The notes beneath the pieces were generated by a model. It was not told the origin of the DNA and searched no databases. It saw nothing but the letters and a program-made list of their open reading frames with translations. Shown here one piece after another: positions 54,837 through 64,000 of a DNA stretch of 64,000 nucleotides. Source of the stretch: Corinectria fuckeliana (taxonomy: Eukaryota > Ascomycota > Sordariomycetes > Hypocreales > Nectriaceae). The position numbers and the translations under genes were made by a program. How positions within the stretch are numbered: the stretch's first letter is position 1; the number at the start of each line of letters is the position of its first letter. The stretch lies in contig WPDH01000162.1 of NCBI GenBank assembly GCA_019137255.1, positions 62,001 through 126,000 on the forward strand. Reading direction: 5' to 3'.

Positions 54837-57445
54837 ATGGATGCATTTGTAAGAAGGCTTCCAAAACCGCAGGGTGAGCTTAGCAAAAATGCGCAGCCCA
54901 GTCGAACGGTGGAAGCGGACGCAGAGAGGCCATCGAAGAAAGTCAAAAGGGAAGAATCCAGAGACGTTGAATCCGATCAATCAGATTCTTCTTCTCATGG
55001 ACGAGATCTCGAAACAATGGTCCTAAGGGATGACTACTCCGTCGATCAGGAAGAAAATGGCAAAAAGCACCGGATCACAGACTTTGAAAGTGCTCTGCCG
55101 CCTACCCAGGTTGACGAGAAAGCGATTGAGGAGTATGAGGCGATGAAGTCATCGCAGATGAGTGCCACGGATGAGGACGGGACAACTGAGAAAACTCGGC
55201 CACTCTGGATCAAAGGCAAGAGCTCCATTTATGTGGATGCCTTCAATCTTGCTTTAGATACGGTCTTAGACGAGGAGTCGCACCTATTCGATGAGAAAGA
55301 GATAGACGTCTTCCGACAATGGAGGAGCCTGGACTACGAAGCGCAGTACCTGTAGGTTCTTTCCGCTGCTGGGTGATCCTTGTGACTTAGCTTACTACGA
55401 CTAGATATGTTCGCTTATTTCTGAGAAAGACAGCTTCGTGGCACCGACATAGTCGCTTAGGCTACTACAACGACATATCAGACCTCGAGGCCGCGGTCCG
55501 TAACCTTAAAAAATGCCAGGCACTCCCTCGCTGTGCAACTGCGCCCACGCCGAGTCCAGTCCGGGGCATTGACCTTGAGGAATACAATCTGGGGGAAAGC
55601 TTCACGTTTGCCGATGCATCGGAAGATTACATCCATTCTTTGGAAGAAGCGGCATCCCTCCTGAGCCTAGATGAGCTGAAGTCTATGGGAAAGGAAGCCA
55701 AGTTTCAGGGCCGGAATAAGGCAGAACTTGTCAAGTCACTCACCCGGATGAGCCATCAACAGGCAGGGTTGATGTCTCTCGGGCTCAGTCGACACAACAG
55801 CCGTAGCTCGTCCGCTTCAGAAGATCAGGAAAACCCGAAGCCGAATCTCAAACGAGCAATTTCAAATCGGAAACAACATTTCTTAAGCAAGACACTTGCC
55901 ATTCTTGGACCCTGTATCCGGTTGTCCTCGGCGGCATTCAAGCTCTTCGAGCGGGTTCATTTGGTATTTTACAGATCTACCGAATGGACAGAGAAGTCTC
56001 TCACTACCATTATCCTCGCCAAAATCGCCCGGCGCCAGTTCCCAGACTACATCGTTTGCCGAACCTCGACGATATTTGCCTCCCGACTGCACCTGCTAGA
56101 ATACGAAACAGCAATACGGCTTGAGGCGGAAGTTGATCGCATTATGGAGTTTAACGGACCACCTGGCGAAGAAGGGTTCAGAAGAATCATTGACATCTTC
56201 GAAAAGCTGTATCCTCGATGGAAAACGTTGGTCGAAGAAGAACAACACAAAGAACAAGTGGTCTATGAGATGGGTGAAGGTGCCTATCTAAGACGATTCA
56301 CCCCTGGCCACTCGTACACGAGGATTGTGCACAAGGCCGCCCATGTGTTTGGAAGACTCAAGGAACACCTCAAGGAACAGGAGCTGCTCACCGAGCTTCT
56401 CGACCAAGGGCTGTTTCAGATGGCGAGGCGTGGCGGCTGGTATCAGCGCAAGGCTCTCTTGGAGGAACATTACATGCCCGCATTGGACCCGAACCCCGTC
56501 TCGACAGAATTGGAGCAACAGAAGAAGCATTGGAAAAGGGCTGCGGTTGCTACTTGCGAGGCTGGCCTTCAAGACACCAATTGTCACATGATATTTCATT
56601 ATGATCTTCAGAAACGCCTGGTAAAGTTGGAGAAGAAGCTCCGCATCCCGCGCCGTTTGCAGCATGACTTTGGCCATGTTGGACTGGAAAAGCCGGTGGA
56701 GCATTTCGTTGAAGGTATCCAACTCAAGCGAGAAATACCAGTCAAGCCCGGCCGTCAGGCCTCGACCAAGACCATTTGGCTCGACGGACTAGACACGGAT
56801 GCAGAGTGCAGTGTGGAGGAAATGTGCTTGAGTTACTATCGATCCCAGGGTTGGAAAGGGTATCATGCTGAAGGCGGGATCATTCGCACCCTCTTCGCGT
56901 ACCTATTCTACGATGTTCTCTTTCTGTACATCCCCAATGTTTTCCAGACGGCGTACCAGATGTGTCCTTTGGATTTGCACACCGACGCCTTCTTTCCTGC
57001 CCGAGCCTCGGAGATCAACCACCGCCTAGTCGAGATTGCCAATGGGGAAGGCGGCCGGCTAGTGCGTGAGGTGTGGGAGAGAGAGAACGAACGAAGGACC
57101 AGCGTGGTGGGTTTGAACTGGGACTTCGACGTCGAGGACTTGGTTGAGCTCGTGGGATGCTTCGCGGGCAGCGCCTTGGCGACGGTATGCAAGGTCATGG
57201 CCCAGGAGTACAGGCAACGGGGCGGCGGGATCCCCGACCTGATTCTCTGGCGGATCGGAAACGCGACAGGGGAAGCGTCCGAAGATCCCGGCAAAGCCAA
57301 GGGGGAGGTCATGTTCTCAGAGGTGAAGAGCGCCAACGATCGACTGAGCGACACTCAACGACTCTGGATCCATGTTCTCACGGGAGCAGGGGTCAAGGTC
57401 GCGCTATGCAATGCGGTGGCGAAGGAGGTAAGAGAGGTGGACTAA
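54837..57445 (+). CDS. FAN1: Fanconi-associated structure-specific nuclease FAN1
   Basis: Two exons, 54837..55351 and 55405..57445, give 851 residues. The ATG at 54837 (MDAFVRRLPKPQGELSKN) is the first in the frame. The middle holds the SAP-like and TPR-type helical region (SLDELKSMGKEAKFQGRNKA; RGGWYQRKALLEEHY). The C-terminus is the VRR-NUC nuclease: EGGIIRTLFAYLFYDVLF, GGGIPDLILWR with Asp783, and SEVKSANDRLSDTQRLWI with Glu811 and Lys813, so the PD-(D/E)xK residues are all present. FAN1 cuts 5' flaps and unhooks DNA interstrand crosslinks. The ubiquitin-binding UBZ zinc finger of the human protein is absent, as usual in fungi; instead the first 130 residues are charged and disordered. Confidence 0.95.
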
Positions 57446-60093
57446 CTGCAAATCCACAGCAATCACGAAGTACATGGACGCAAAGTTCTCTCTCATCTAC
57501 TTTGCCTCGCATTGAAAGGCAGCAGACAAGTAGGTCGGAAATTAGACCTCTGTTCTAGCGAGAGAGGGCCACTGCGAATGGCAATCTCAAATTCGCCCCC
57601 AAACGAAACCAGGATATATATATATATATTTGGATACGAGGCGCAAAGCAAAGGCCGTCCGAAACTCCCAAAAATACAGGTTGAAGTGAACCATGGCGGC
57701 AAGGTTCCAAAATTAGCAATCGTCGAAGCTCCTTGGGGAATGTTCCATGGCAATGTTCCACCCAGCAGGATGGGTCAGGACTGCGGGTTGAAACCCGTTT
57801 CAATCTTGCCCGCCCTCAGGCCCCCGTTTCAGATGGGGCGCGACGCTTAACTCGGGGTGTTCGACCAAGGCAACCAATGGGACGGGGTCGCTGGAGACGG
57901 TGTGATGCACAGGGTTATCACATCACCATGTGCGTCTCGTCACTGGCGTTGTGCGGGTTGGACGAGTACCGTAGCTGGTGATGCAGGAGACGACCCTTTT
58001 CTTTTGTGCCTTTCGGATCACTTGACGACGCTTCCGCGGCTTTCAAGGAAAGGTCCGGGGTCTGGTAGTGCTCCAGAGGAAACAGTACACAGCAGCAGTG
58101 ATGGCGGAGTGGGAGGGAATTCGTCAGCCATGTGCTATGTACACGAAGTATTGCCTCCTCGCAGAGCCACCAGAAGTGGGCACGACCAATTTCACTACCA
58201 GGTGCTAGCACGCTGCATCCCTCGCAGTAGTTGCGCAGCAGAACGCCTCGAAGGAGAAACAACCCAGGGCCCAGGGCCCAGTCGACAGCAACCAAGAAAC
58301 GACGCTTCTGCATGTTGCCTCTCTCAGTCAATCTTCGCCTACAGCCGGGCGCTTAGCACGCCGCCAATCACATCCGCCCGCCCATCCCGGTGCGTGACAG
58401 GCTTGTCCGTGCCGCCCAATCCCGTGCCGGCGTTGGCCCGGGCCCGGCGCTTAGAGCTGGACCAGGGTGCTGGGACCGGAGGAGGCTCTTCACGCCGCTT
58501 TTACACTGGCTTTGCGTACCTACCGACGACCACCATGTGGCAGCTCGTCTACGAATGCACATTTGCGACAAACACGCAATGCCCAGGAAGCTACTAGGAA
58601 GGGGTGTACCGCCAGTGACGTCGGCTCTAGCCTTCTCCCACAAGGTCGCAAACTAGGCCGCCCGCGGGGAAACGAACCGACCTCTCCCATAGCTAACCAT
58701 GTCCCTCCCTCCCTCCCTTCCCGCCCGGCGGCCCAAAACCCGGCCTTGTGGACCACTCACTCGTCGTCCCCTTCCTTGCCAGAGTGACTGACTGACTGAC
58801 CGACCTGAGGTTGCCCCCCCTCCCTCCCAGGATCGCCACGGCATCAGCCATTGATCGACCGATCCGCGGGTGGCATCTCAGGGCCTCCCCGTGTCCGATG
58901 ATGCTCTTCAACCTCCGGATGGTGGCAACCCAGACGGAAGAAGGGGTGGGAAGGGTTCGTCGGTCGTCCTGTAAGTCATTTGCTCAACCCGCTCCCGCCT
59001 GCCGGGAACAAGGATATATCTAGAACCTCGTAATGGTGAGGGGGACGGGGAGTGTGAAGGATGGAGAGGCGGCAACGTTCGTGTGCTGCTGCATCCTAGA
59101 TTCGCGATGCGCGGCCTCCCGGTGGCCCGTTTTTCGGCCATTACAGATCTGCAAAAACAAACATGCACGTCTCTTTCGACGCCTCTTCGCGAGGAAGGAA
59201 AAACAAACAAGGCCGGGCACGCGATGGTTTCTCGGCCGATGGCCTTGCTGCCTGCAGAAAACAACATTTGATAGCCCCGCAGCAAGCAGAATGTCGTCGG
59301 ACATATTCGTACGTTCATCACGTACAAAGGCAGCAAAGACAAGCAAGACAACACGAGAAAACAGCCCATGGCTTATTAGATTGCGAATAAACACGTTACC
59401 GCTAGCTAATATCGTGCCCGAGACACGGGCCACCAACTCGCATCTTCCCTCGCCCAGCAGGCCATCCCGCTATCCATATCTCTTGACCCGTGCTGGTCAT
59501 GATCCGGATTCTGATCCGGATTGGATTCCCCATGGCAATCGTACCCCCGACCGCCTATCCGCCTTCTTGGTATCGAACCTCGTCGTACACCGTCCACCTA
59601 GGGAACGGTCCGTTCAAGGTGGGAAAAGACATTATAAACTCCATTGAACTCCTCCAGTCGTACCGCCAAGATGATCAAAAATCCTGTCCCGTTTCCCGTT
59701 CCCCGTCTTCATGATGGATACATAAAATAAAAAGACATAAAGCAAACAAAAAAACATATTCGCAGTAAAGCAGAGGGCCTTCGATGATTGGCGCTAAGGA
59801 TGTCATGCTAGACTTGAATCGCGTGCCGCCCGAATAGGACGTGAACCGTGACGTCGTGTGCTTGCCTCCAGTGCATATTAGTGCCGGAGTCACGTTTCAC
59901 CTCTTCTGGTCTTCCTCGTCTTCTTCTTTTTTTTTGGGGGGGGCGTGTCCAGTCCGGACTGGTTGATGTTTCGCACAACAAAATGAATGAATGTGGTGAT
60001 TTGTAGATGGGTCTTCAGATGTTATGTGAGGTGGAGGGTATGGTTTGTTGGAAGCTGCCGTGAGCTTATCGTCCCAGACGACAGTTTCTCTGC
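57446..60093. other. Intergenic region between FAN1 and the 239-residue unknown gene
   Basis: About 2.6 kb with no convincing gene. A 246-codon frame at 57857-58597 starts with GTG, is compositionally random and shows no motif. There is a TA dinucleotide run near 57614-57629 and a GACT/GACC run near 58786-58803. Confidence 0.45.
57614..57629. repeat. TA dinucleotide repeat
   Basis: About eight alternating TA units in intergenic DNA. Confidence 0.7.
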
Positions 60094-60813
60094 TCATTCA
60101 ACCTTTCGTCGCTTGCCCTTGGGAGCAGGTGCCATCCGAGGGGTGTAGGTGACAGTCCTGGTCACCACCTCTCGGATGTGCCGTACACTGGTTCGCGAGG
60201 ACTTCTGCTTCTTCTCAGCGAAGCGAGCCTTGAGGGCGGCATCCCAGTCAAAGACAGAGTGAACGGGTCGGGCACTGAAAGGTGACCTAGCAGTGGTGGC
60301 GCTCATGGGGGAGTCCAGGTGGGAGACGGCAGGGCTGGGAGGCAGCTTAAGGCTGGGGAAGCTGACGGCTCCTGGCGGCGCAGACATGGGAGGAACAGAA
60401 GCCGTGAAAGGGCTTGGAGGGACGACGGGAGCTGTGGCCGGGGGAGACATGTGGTAAGAGACCTTGGGACTGGCACCGGCGCTGGCAGTGGAAGTGCTGG
60501 TGGTGGGTGATGAGCGCTCGCACTTGCACGAGCAGTCCGACTGCTCACTACTAGCGGTGTCCGGGAGAGAGTCCGGGGTGGTCTGGCCGGAGCCGATGGC
60601 GGGAGAGTTAAGGGACATGGCCTTAGAGAGGAAGTCGGTGTAAGCCATAGGCGGGCTAATGGGGGTCTTGATGAAGTCCGGGTCCGGCTTGAAGTTGAAG
60701 GAGACGGCAGAGATCGGCGTTGCCGTCATGGCCGAAGTAATCTCGGAAGGGAAGTTTGCCGTAAGGGGGGTGGCGAGCTTCCCCAGCTTGGGCTTGGCAC
60801 CAGGCATAGTCAT
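60094..60813 (-). CDS. Unknown protein with basic nuclear-type C-terminus
   Basis: A single-exon frame of 239 residues with ATG at 60813 (MTMPGAKPKLGKLATPL). I recognise no domain. The first 180 residues are Ser/Pro/Thr/Ala-rich, with repeated SP/TP sites (for example FIKTPISPPMAYTDFLSKA) that would suit phosphorylation. There is one small Cys cluster (SDCSCKCE near residue 95). The last 55 residues look structured and conserved: VHSVFDWDAALKARFAEKKQ followed by a basic arginine stretch (TSVRHIREVVTRTVTY) and the terminal KGKRRKVE, a good nuclear localisation signal. Biased codon use and length support a real gene. Function is unknown; a phospho-regulated nuclear protein is the most one can infer. 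Confidence 0.75.
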   Translation of the reverse strand: MTMPGAKPKLGKLATPLTANFPSEITSAMTATPISAVSFNFKPDPDFIKTPISPPMAYTDFLSKAMSLNSPAIGSGQTTPDSLPDTASSEQSDCSCKCERSSPTTSTSTASAGASPKVSYHMSPPATAPVVPPSPFTASVPPMSAPPGAVSFPSLKLPPSPAVSHLDSPMSATTARSPFSARPVHSVFDWDAALKARFAEKKQKSSRTSVRHIREVVTRTVTYTPRMAPAPKGKRRKVE

Positions 60814-63800
60814 GGAGGTAGCCGTGATGGCGGAAGTGTTGGAAATTGGTGGTGGAAAGTGTCGAGCTCGAGGGCTTCAAGTCAAGTCAAGTCAAGTCGA
60901 GTCGAGTCAAGTTAAGCTGGCGACCAGGGGAAGGCGACAGGCTTTATTTCGAGGAGCGGGAACCAACAGCCAGGCCCAAGATGTGGGCAGCGAAGATGCA
61001 GGCAGATAGGAGCAGCGAGCGGACGGAACTGACTGAGGTAGAGAGAGAAGTCGGGGGTGCGAGGGGAAAGGCAGCACCAGGCTGTTATAAGGGAAGGACT
61101 GCGACGAAGATTTGGCGCCGAAGCGACGCAGGAGGAGGGCTTTCGGGGGGGTGCGAGGGGGGTGGAGGAGTCAGTGCAGAGCAGAAGCGTGTGGATGGAG
61201 AAGAGAAAGATGGTGGATGGAGAGAGGATGGAGAGAGGATGGACGATGCTGAATGGTTGATGGCGGATGATGGATGATGGATGGTGGAGAGTGAGCGCGA
61301 GGGGAGTGTTAGAGTGGAGGGGTGTGTAAGTGTGGATTGGGTGGTGGAGGGGGGGATATGCGGGATGGACGAAGCTGGGCGCGTGCGGCAGAACAGCCCA
61401 GGGCTTAGCACAGCCAGCAAGCAAGCAACGAGTTTAGCAGCGGTTGCAGGACTTGCAGTAGAGGACTTTGCAGCCGGGAGACGCAGCGGACAGGCGCGAG
61501 CAGGGCTCCGTCACAGAACAAGGGGGGCGTGTAGCGGTAGTCGGCCTGCGTCTGCAGCGTCTGCGCTATGTGCGAAGTGTGAATGTGAATGTGAATGTGA
61601 TGGGACGGGTTGTGTTGGGTTGTTATGGGTGCTTGATGGCCCGGCGGGATGGCGGACGATGTCACTCCAATACTGGTCCGGAAGACTGGTCGTCCGTCAG
61701 TCACACGCCTTGTCTCTCTTGGATCTCTCAGCCGCCGCAACTTCTTGGGCAGCGAATCGGTATATTACCGCTGGGTGACCTGGACTGAACTGACGCGAGC
61801 CAGAGCTAGGATGTGGATCGTGACGGAGCTTGAAAATGTGCTGTGTTTGTGTAAGTGTTTCGGGATCCGTTGGTCGTCGACAAGACTCAGCACGATCTGG
61901 TTGGTGGTTTGTGAAGGTTGTGATGGTTGTAAGTCTGTCGGTTGGTTGACGCGGATTGGACGGACGAGAAGGGGGCGGGTCGGTTTGTGATGATGGATTA
62001 AAAGCGGCGGCACGGCCAACGCCAAAGCAAGAGTGCAGTGAGCAGGGAGCTTTGCACAGGGGAGGAAGCCCGGGCCAGGGAGTTGAAAGCAGGGGTGTGA
62101 ACGACTGGGTGTTTAGGCTCCTTGCTTTTCTTCTTCTGGAACCCCTTGTCTTGTCCTGGAGTCCTGGAGCGAGCCCTGAATGATTGATTCCTGGCTGGTT
62201 TTCCTTGTCAGGGAGCTATTTGGGCCTTTGCTAACACCAGAGAGGGTTTCTGGCCCAGGTGGTCGGTGAGGAATGTGATTCGACCGACGACGCCCGGGGG
62301 GAAGCTGCTTGTGAGGTCGGGTGCTTTTTTCGGCTTTTGGGGGGACTGAGCCGTTTGGTTCAGAGGACTCGCTGGCCAGGTAGTAGGTGGAGAAGTGCCG
62401 AACGAATGGGCGTCGAGGACAGCGATAAAGATGGGAAAGTCGATGTTTGTTTTGTCTGGAGAAGGAGAAACGATGTGGAGATGTAAGAGAGGAGAGTAGA
62501 TGCTGGTGCTTGCGCAGCGTTGGTGTGAAGATGCAGTAATAAATGAGGCAGGAGAGAAGTTCGTGAGTCGTAGCTGCTCAATGTATGTTGGTTCGTATCC
62601 TAATAAGAGTTCCCGATCAACGGTACTAAGTAGCAATCAAGGGTACTAGTACTAAGGTATGGCAGGCTAGGGGAGGATATTGGTTGTTGGGATGCTCATG
62701 GATGCTCCTTCCTCTTTATTGCGCAGCCTTGCCCGTCTTTATCTACTTTTTGGCTTCAGTCCCGTTTTCCTCTCCTTCTTCTTCCTCCTCCTCGTAATTT
62801 CACAACAAACAACCCCATCTATTCGGTTCCATCTCCCATCGTCAACCTCGTCCTTCGAAACTCGACCTCGTTCATCCCCAAGTTCCCAAAATTAGCCCTC
62901 GACCCTATTCAGGCCGGGTCGGGTCTGCCTCAGTGCGCGCGCGCCTGCTCTCACCCTCCGCTCTCCAACCACCCTCGCCCTCTCACGGGCCAGCGCTATC
63001 CCGTCCCACACTGTCCCACGACTAGCAAAGCGGCGGCTCAGTCGGCGACCACCCACGAGCTGTGGCTGCCAATGCCCGACAATCAGACCGGTCTGGTTTT
63101 GCTCGCTTCGCTGGTGCACCCGCCGCAGCAGAGAGCGCGCGCCACACGAGGGAGCCCGAGAAAAGTGGCCACGGCGGCACTACATTGTCTATGGCTGCAC
63201 CAAAGGCCTGCATCGATGAAGGGATTGGGCGCGACCTCGCACCGCGCGCCTGCTGAAGGAGTCTGGAGCTTACCGCATACCCAGCCACGGTAGTCTCTCA
63301 CCGCGCCGTGGTTGGCGGACGCAAAGTCATCCTTGTCGAATAAGCGCCGTCGTTCCAGCCGATGAATCCTGTGGGAGCTCGTAGGCCGACAAGCGTCAAA
63401 GGCGGTGCACCAAATGCTTTTATCGTCAATTGGGACCCATGACCGTCCAACCTATCATTCCAACTTGAGCAAAGGGCATTCAACCTCTCTGCCGCCAACG
63501 TTGACGTTGCCGCTACGCTACGCTACTCTGCCAGCGTTGCACATATGTCACTGCTACCGCTTGCCAGCGGCAAGGCATACGGATCCTCCAGACAGCCAAT
63601 TGCTTGTCATGGCGAATGTCAACGAGCTTCGCAAAGGCAGTCCCGCTGGCATACGTTGTCAACCTTGTCGAGGTGTTGGTCGAGGTGTCTTGGGCCAATT
63701 CTTGGTCGGGGTGACCTCCCTGTTCCCCCGGAGCTAAACTGCTCCAATGCTCCATCCGCTCGGGTCCAACGTTCCTTGCTACAGTTGTAGTAGCTTGAGG

Positions 63801-64000
63801 CCCTGAACGAAGCACTTTGTACAAGACCAACAGCTCTGTCAAGCACAAATATTCCCAGCCATACCGTCCCAGCTCTCTGGATCGCCCTACGCCGTCGGAA
63901 TACCCTGGTCTAGTTCGAGGGCTATGTACGAATAGCTCTATCATTTCCGGTCCAGCAAATTCCCTGCTTATGCGATTTGGATCTTCATGGGTAAACTCTT
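60814..64000. other. Terminal intergenic region, no convincing gene
   Basis: About 3.2 kb to the window end. It begins with the leader of the gene at 60094, including the TCAAG pentamer repeat. GGATG/GGAGAG purine-rich simple sequence lies near 61205-61285, and (GTGAAT)n near 61579-61599. Open frames are short and compositionally random. A gene beyond 64000 could have its promoter here. Confidence 0.45.
60877..60912. repeat. TCAAG / TCGAG pentanucleotide repeat
   Basis: About seven tandem 5-nt units (TCAAG, two of them TCGAG), 64-99 bp upstream of the minus-strand gene that starts at 60813, so probably in its 5' leader. Confidence 0.8.

Noticed and set aside
57857..58597. 246-codon frame after FAN1
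   Set aside because: It begins with GTG, has no domain-like segments, and both strands are similarly open there; random for this GC content.
1..64000. tRNA, rRNA, CRISPR arrays, intact transposons and biosynthetic clusters
   Set aside because: By eye I found no tRNA T-loop/acceptor pairing, no rRNA-like stretch, no spaced direct repeats, and no transposase, reverse transcriptase, polyketide synthase or NRPS segments. tRNAscan-SE and a repeat search would be needed to exclude small or degenerate copies.

Overview
The window is nuclear DNA from a filamentous ascomycete (Pezizomycotina). Sordariomycetes is the best guess; this is inferred from gene content and intron style, and no genus can be named. 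Genes carry few, short introns (about 50-207 nt) with GTRNGT-type donors and CTRAC-like branch points. There are no operons, ribosome binding sites or bacterial features. I can support 17 protein genes, most of them conserved housekeeping genes. Exon structures were derived by hand from splice signals, reading phase and family alignment knowledge. I recognised no tRNA, rRNA, intact transposon or CRISPR array.

Layout. 0.4-13.4 kb: an EXS/Erd1 membrane protein (+), a serine-rich unknown protein (+), a relic of an O-methyltransferase gene, a Nudix CoA diphosphatase ending in a peroxisomal tripeptide (+), a Ctr copper transporter (-), 3-hydroxyanthranilate dioxygenase (+), an FAH-domain acylpyruvase (-) and a RING-like protein (+). 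13.7-19.4 kb: the U3 snoRNP WD40 protein Utp12 (-) divergent from the Arp2/3 subunit ARPC2 (+), then the membrane nuclease Lcl3 (+). 22.2-26.0 kb: the polarity landmark Rax2 (+).

26.0-44.2 kb is mostly gene desert, interrupted only by a two-zinc-finger conidiation regulator resembling FlbC (36.0-37.3 kb). The desert holds low-complexity DNA, short palindromes, a poly-G tract with two N bases and one orphan ORF. 44.2-57.4 kb is dense: SF3B1/Prp10 (-), the 8-oxoguanine glycosylase Ogg1 (-), the U2AF large subunit (+), ribosomal protein S13 (+), the COMPASS subunit Sdc1/DPY30 (-) and the Fanconi-type nuclease FAN1 (+). The last 6.5 kb has one unknown nuclear-looking protein (60.1-60.8 kb) and otherwise simple-sequence-rich intergenic DNA.

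Functional links. SF3B1 has three RWD-type U2AF-ligand motifs and U2AF has the matching UHM domain; the two genes lie about 2 kb apart with OGG1 between them. Several neighbours share short divergent promoters: UTP12/ARPC2, OGG1/U2AF and SDC1/FAN1. Two regulatory genes (RAX2 and flbC) have upstream ORFs ending at or next to the main start codon. No undescribed multi-gene system is apparent. The most notable points are these uORFs, the RAX2 intron placed just before its membrane anchor, the SF3B1-U2AF neighbourhood, the O-methyltransferase relic, and the recurrent palindromic and TACCTA-type intergenic motifs.
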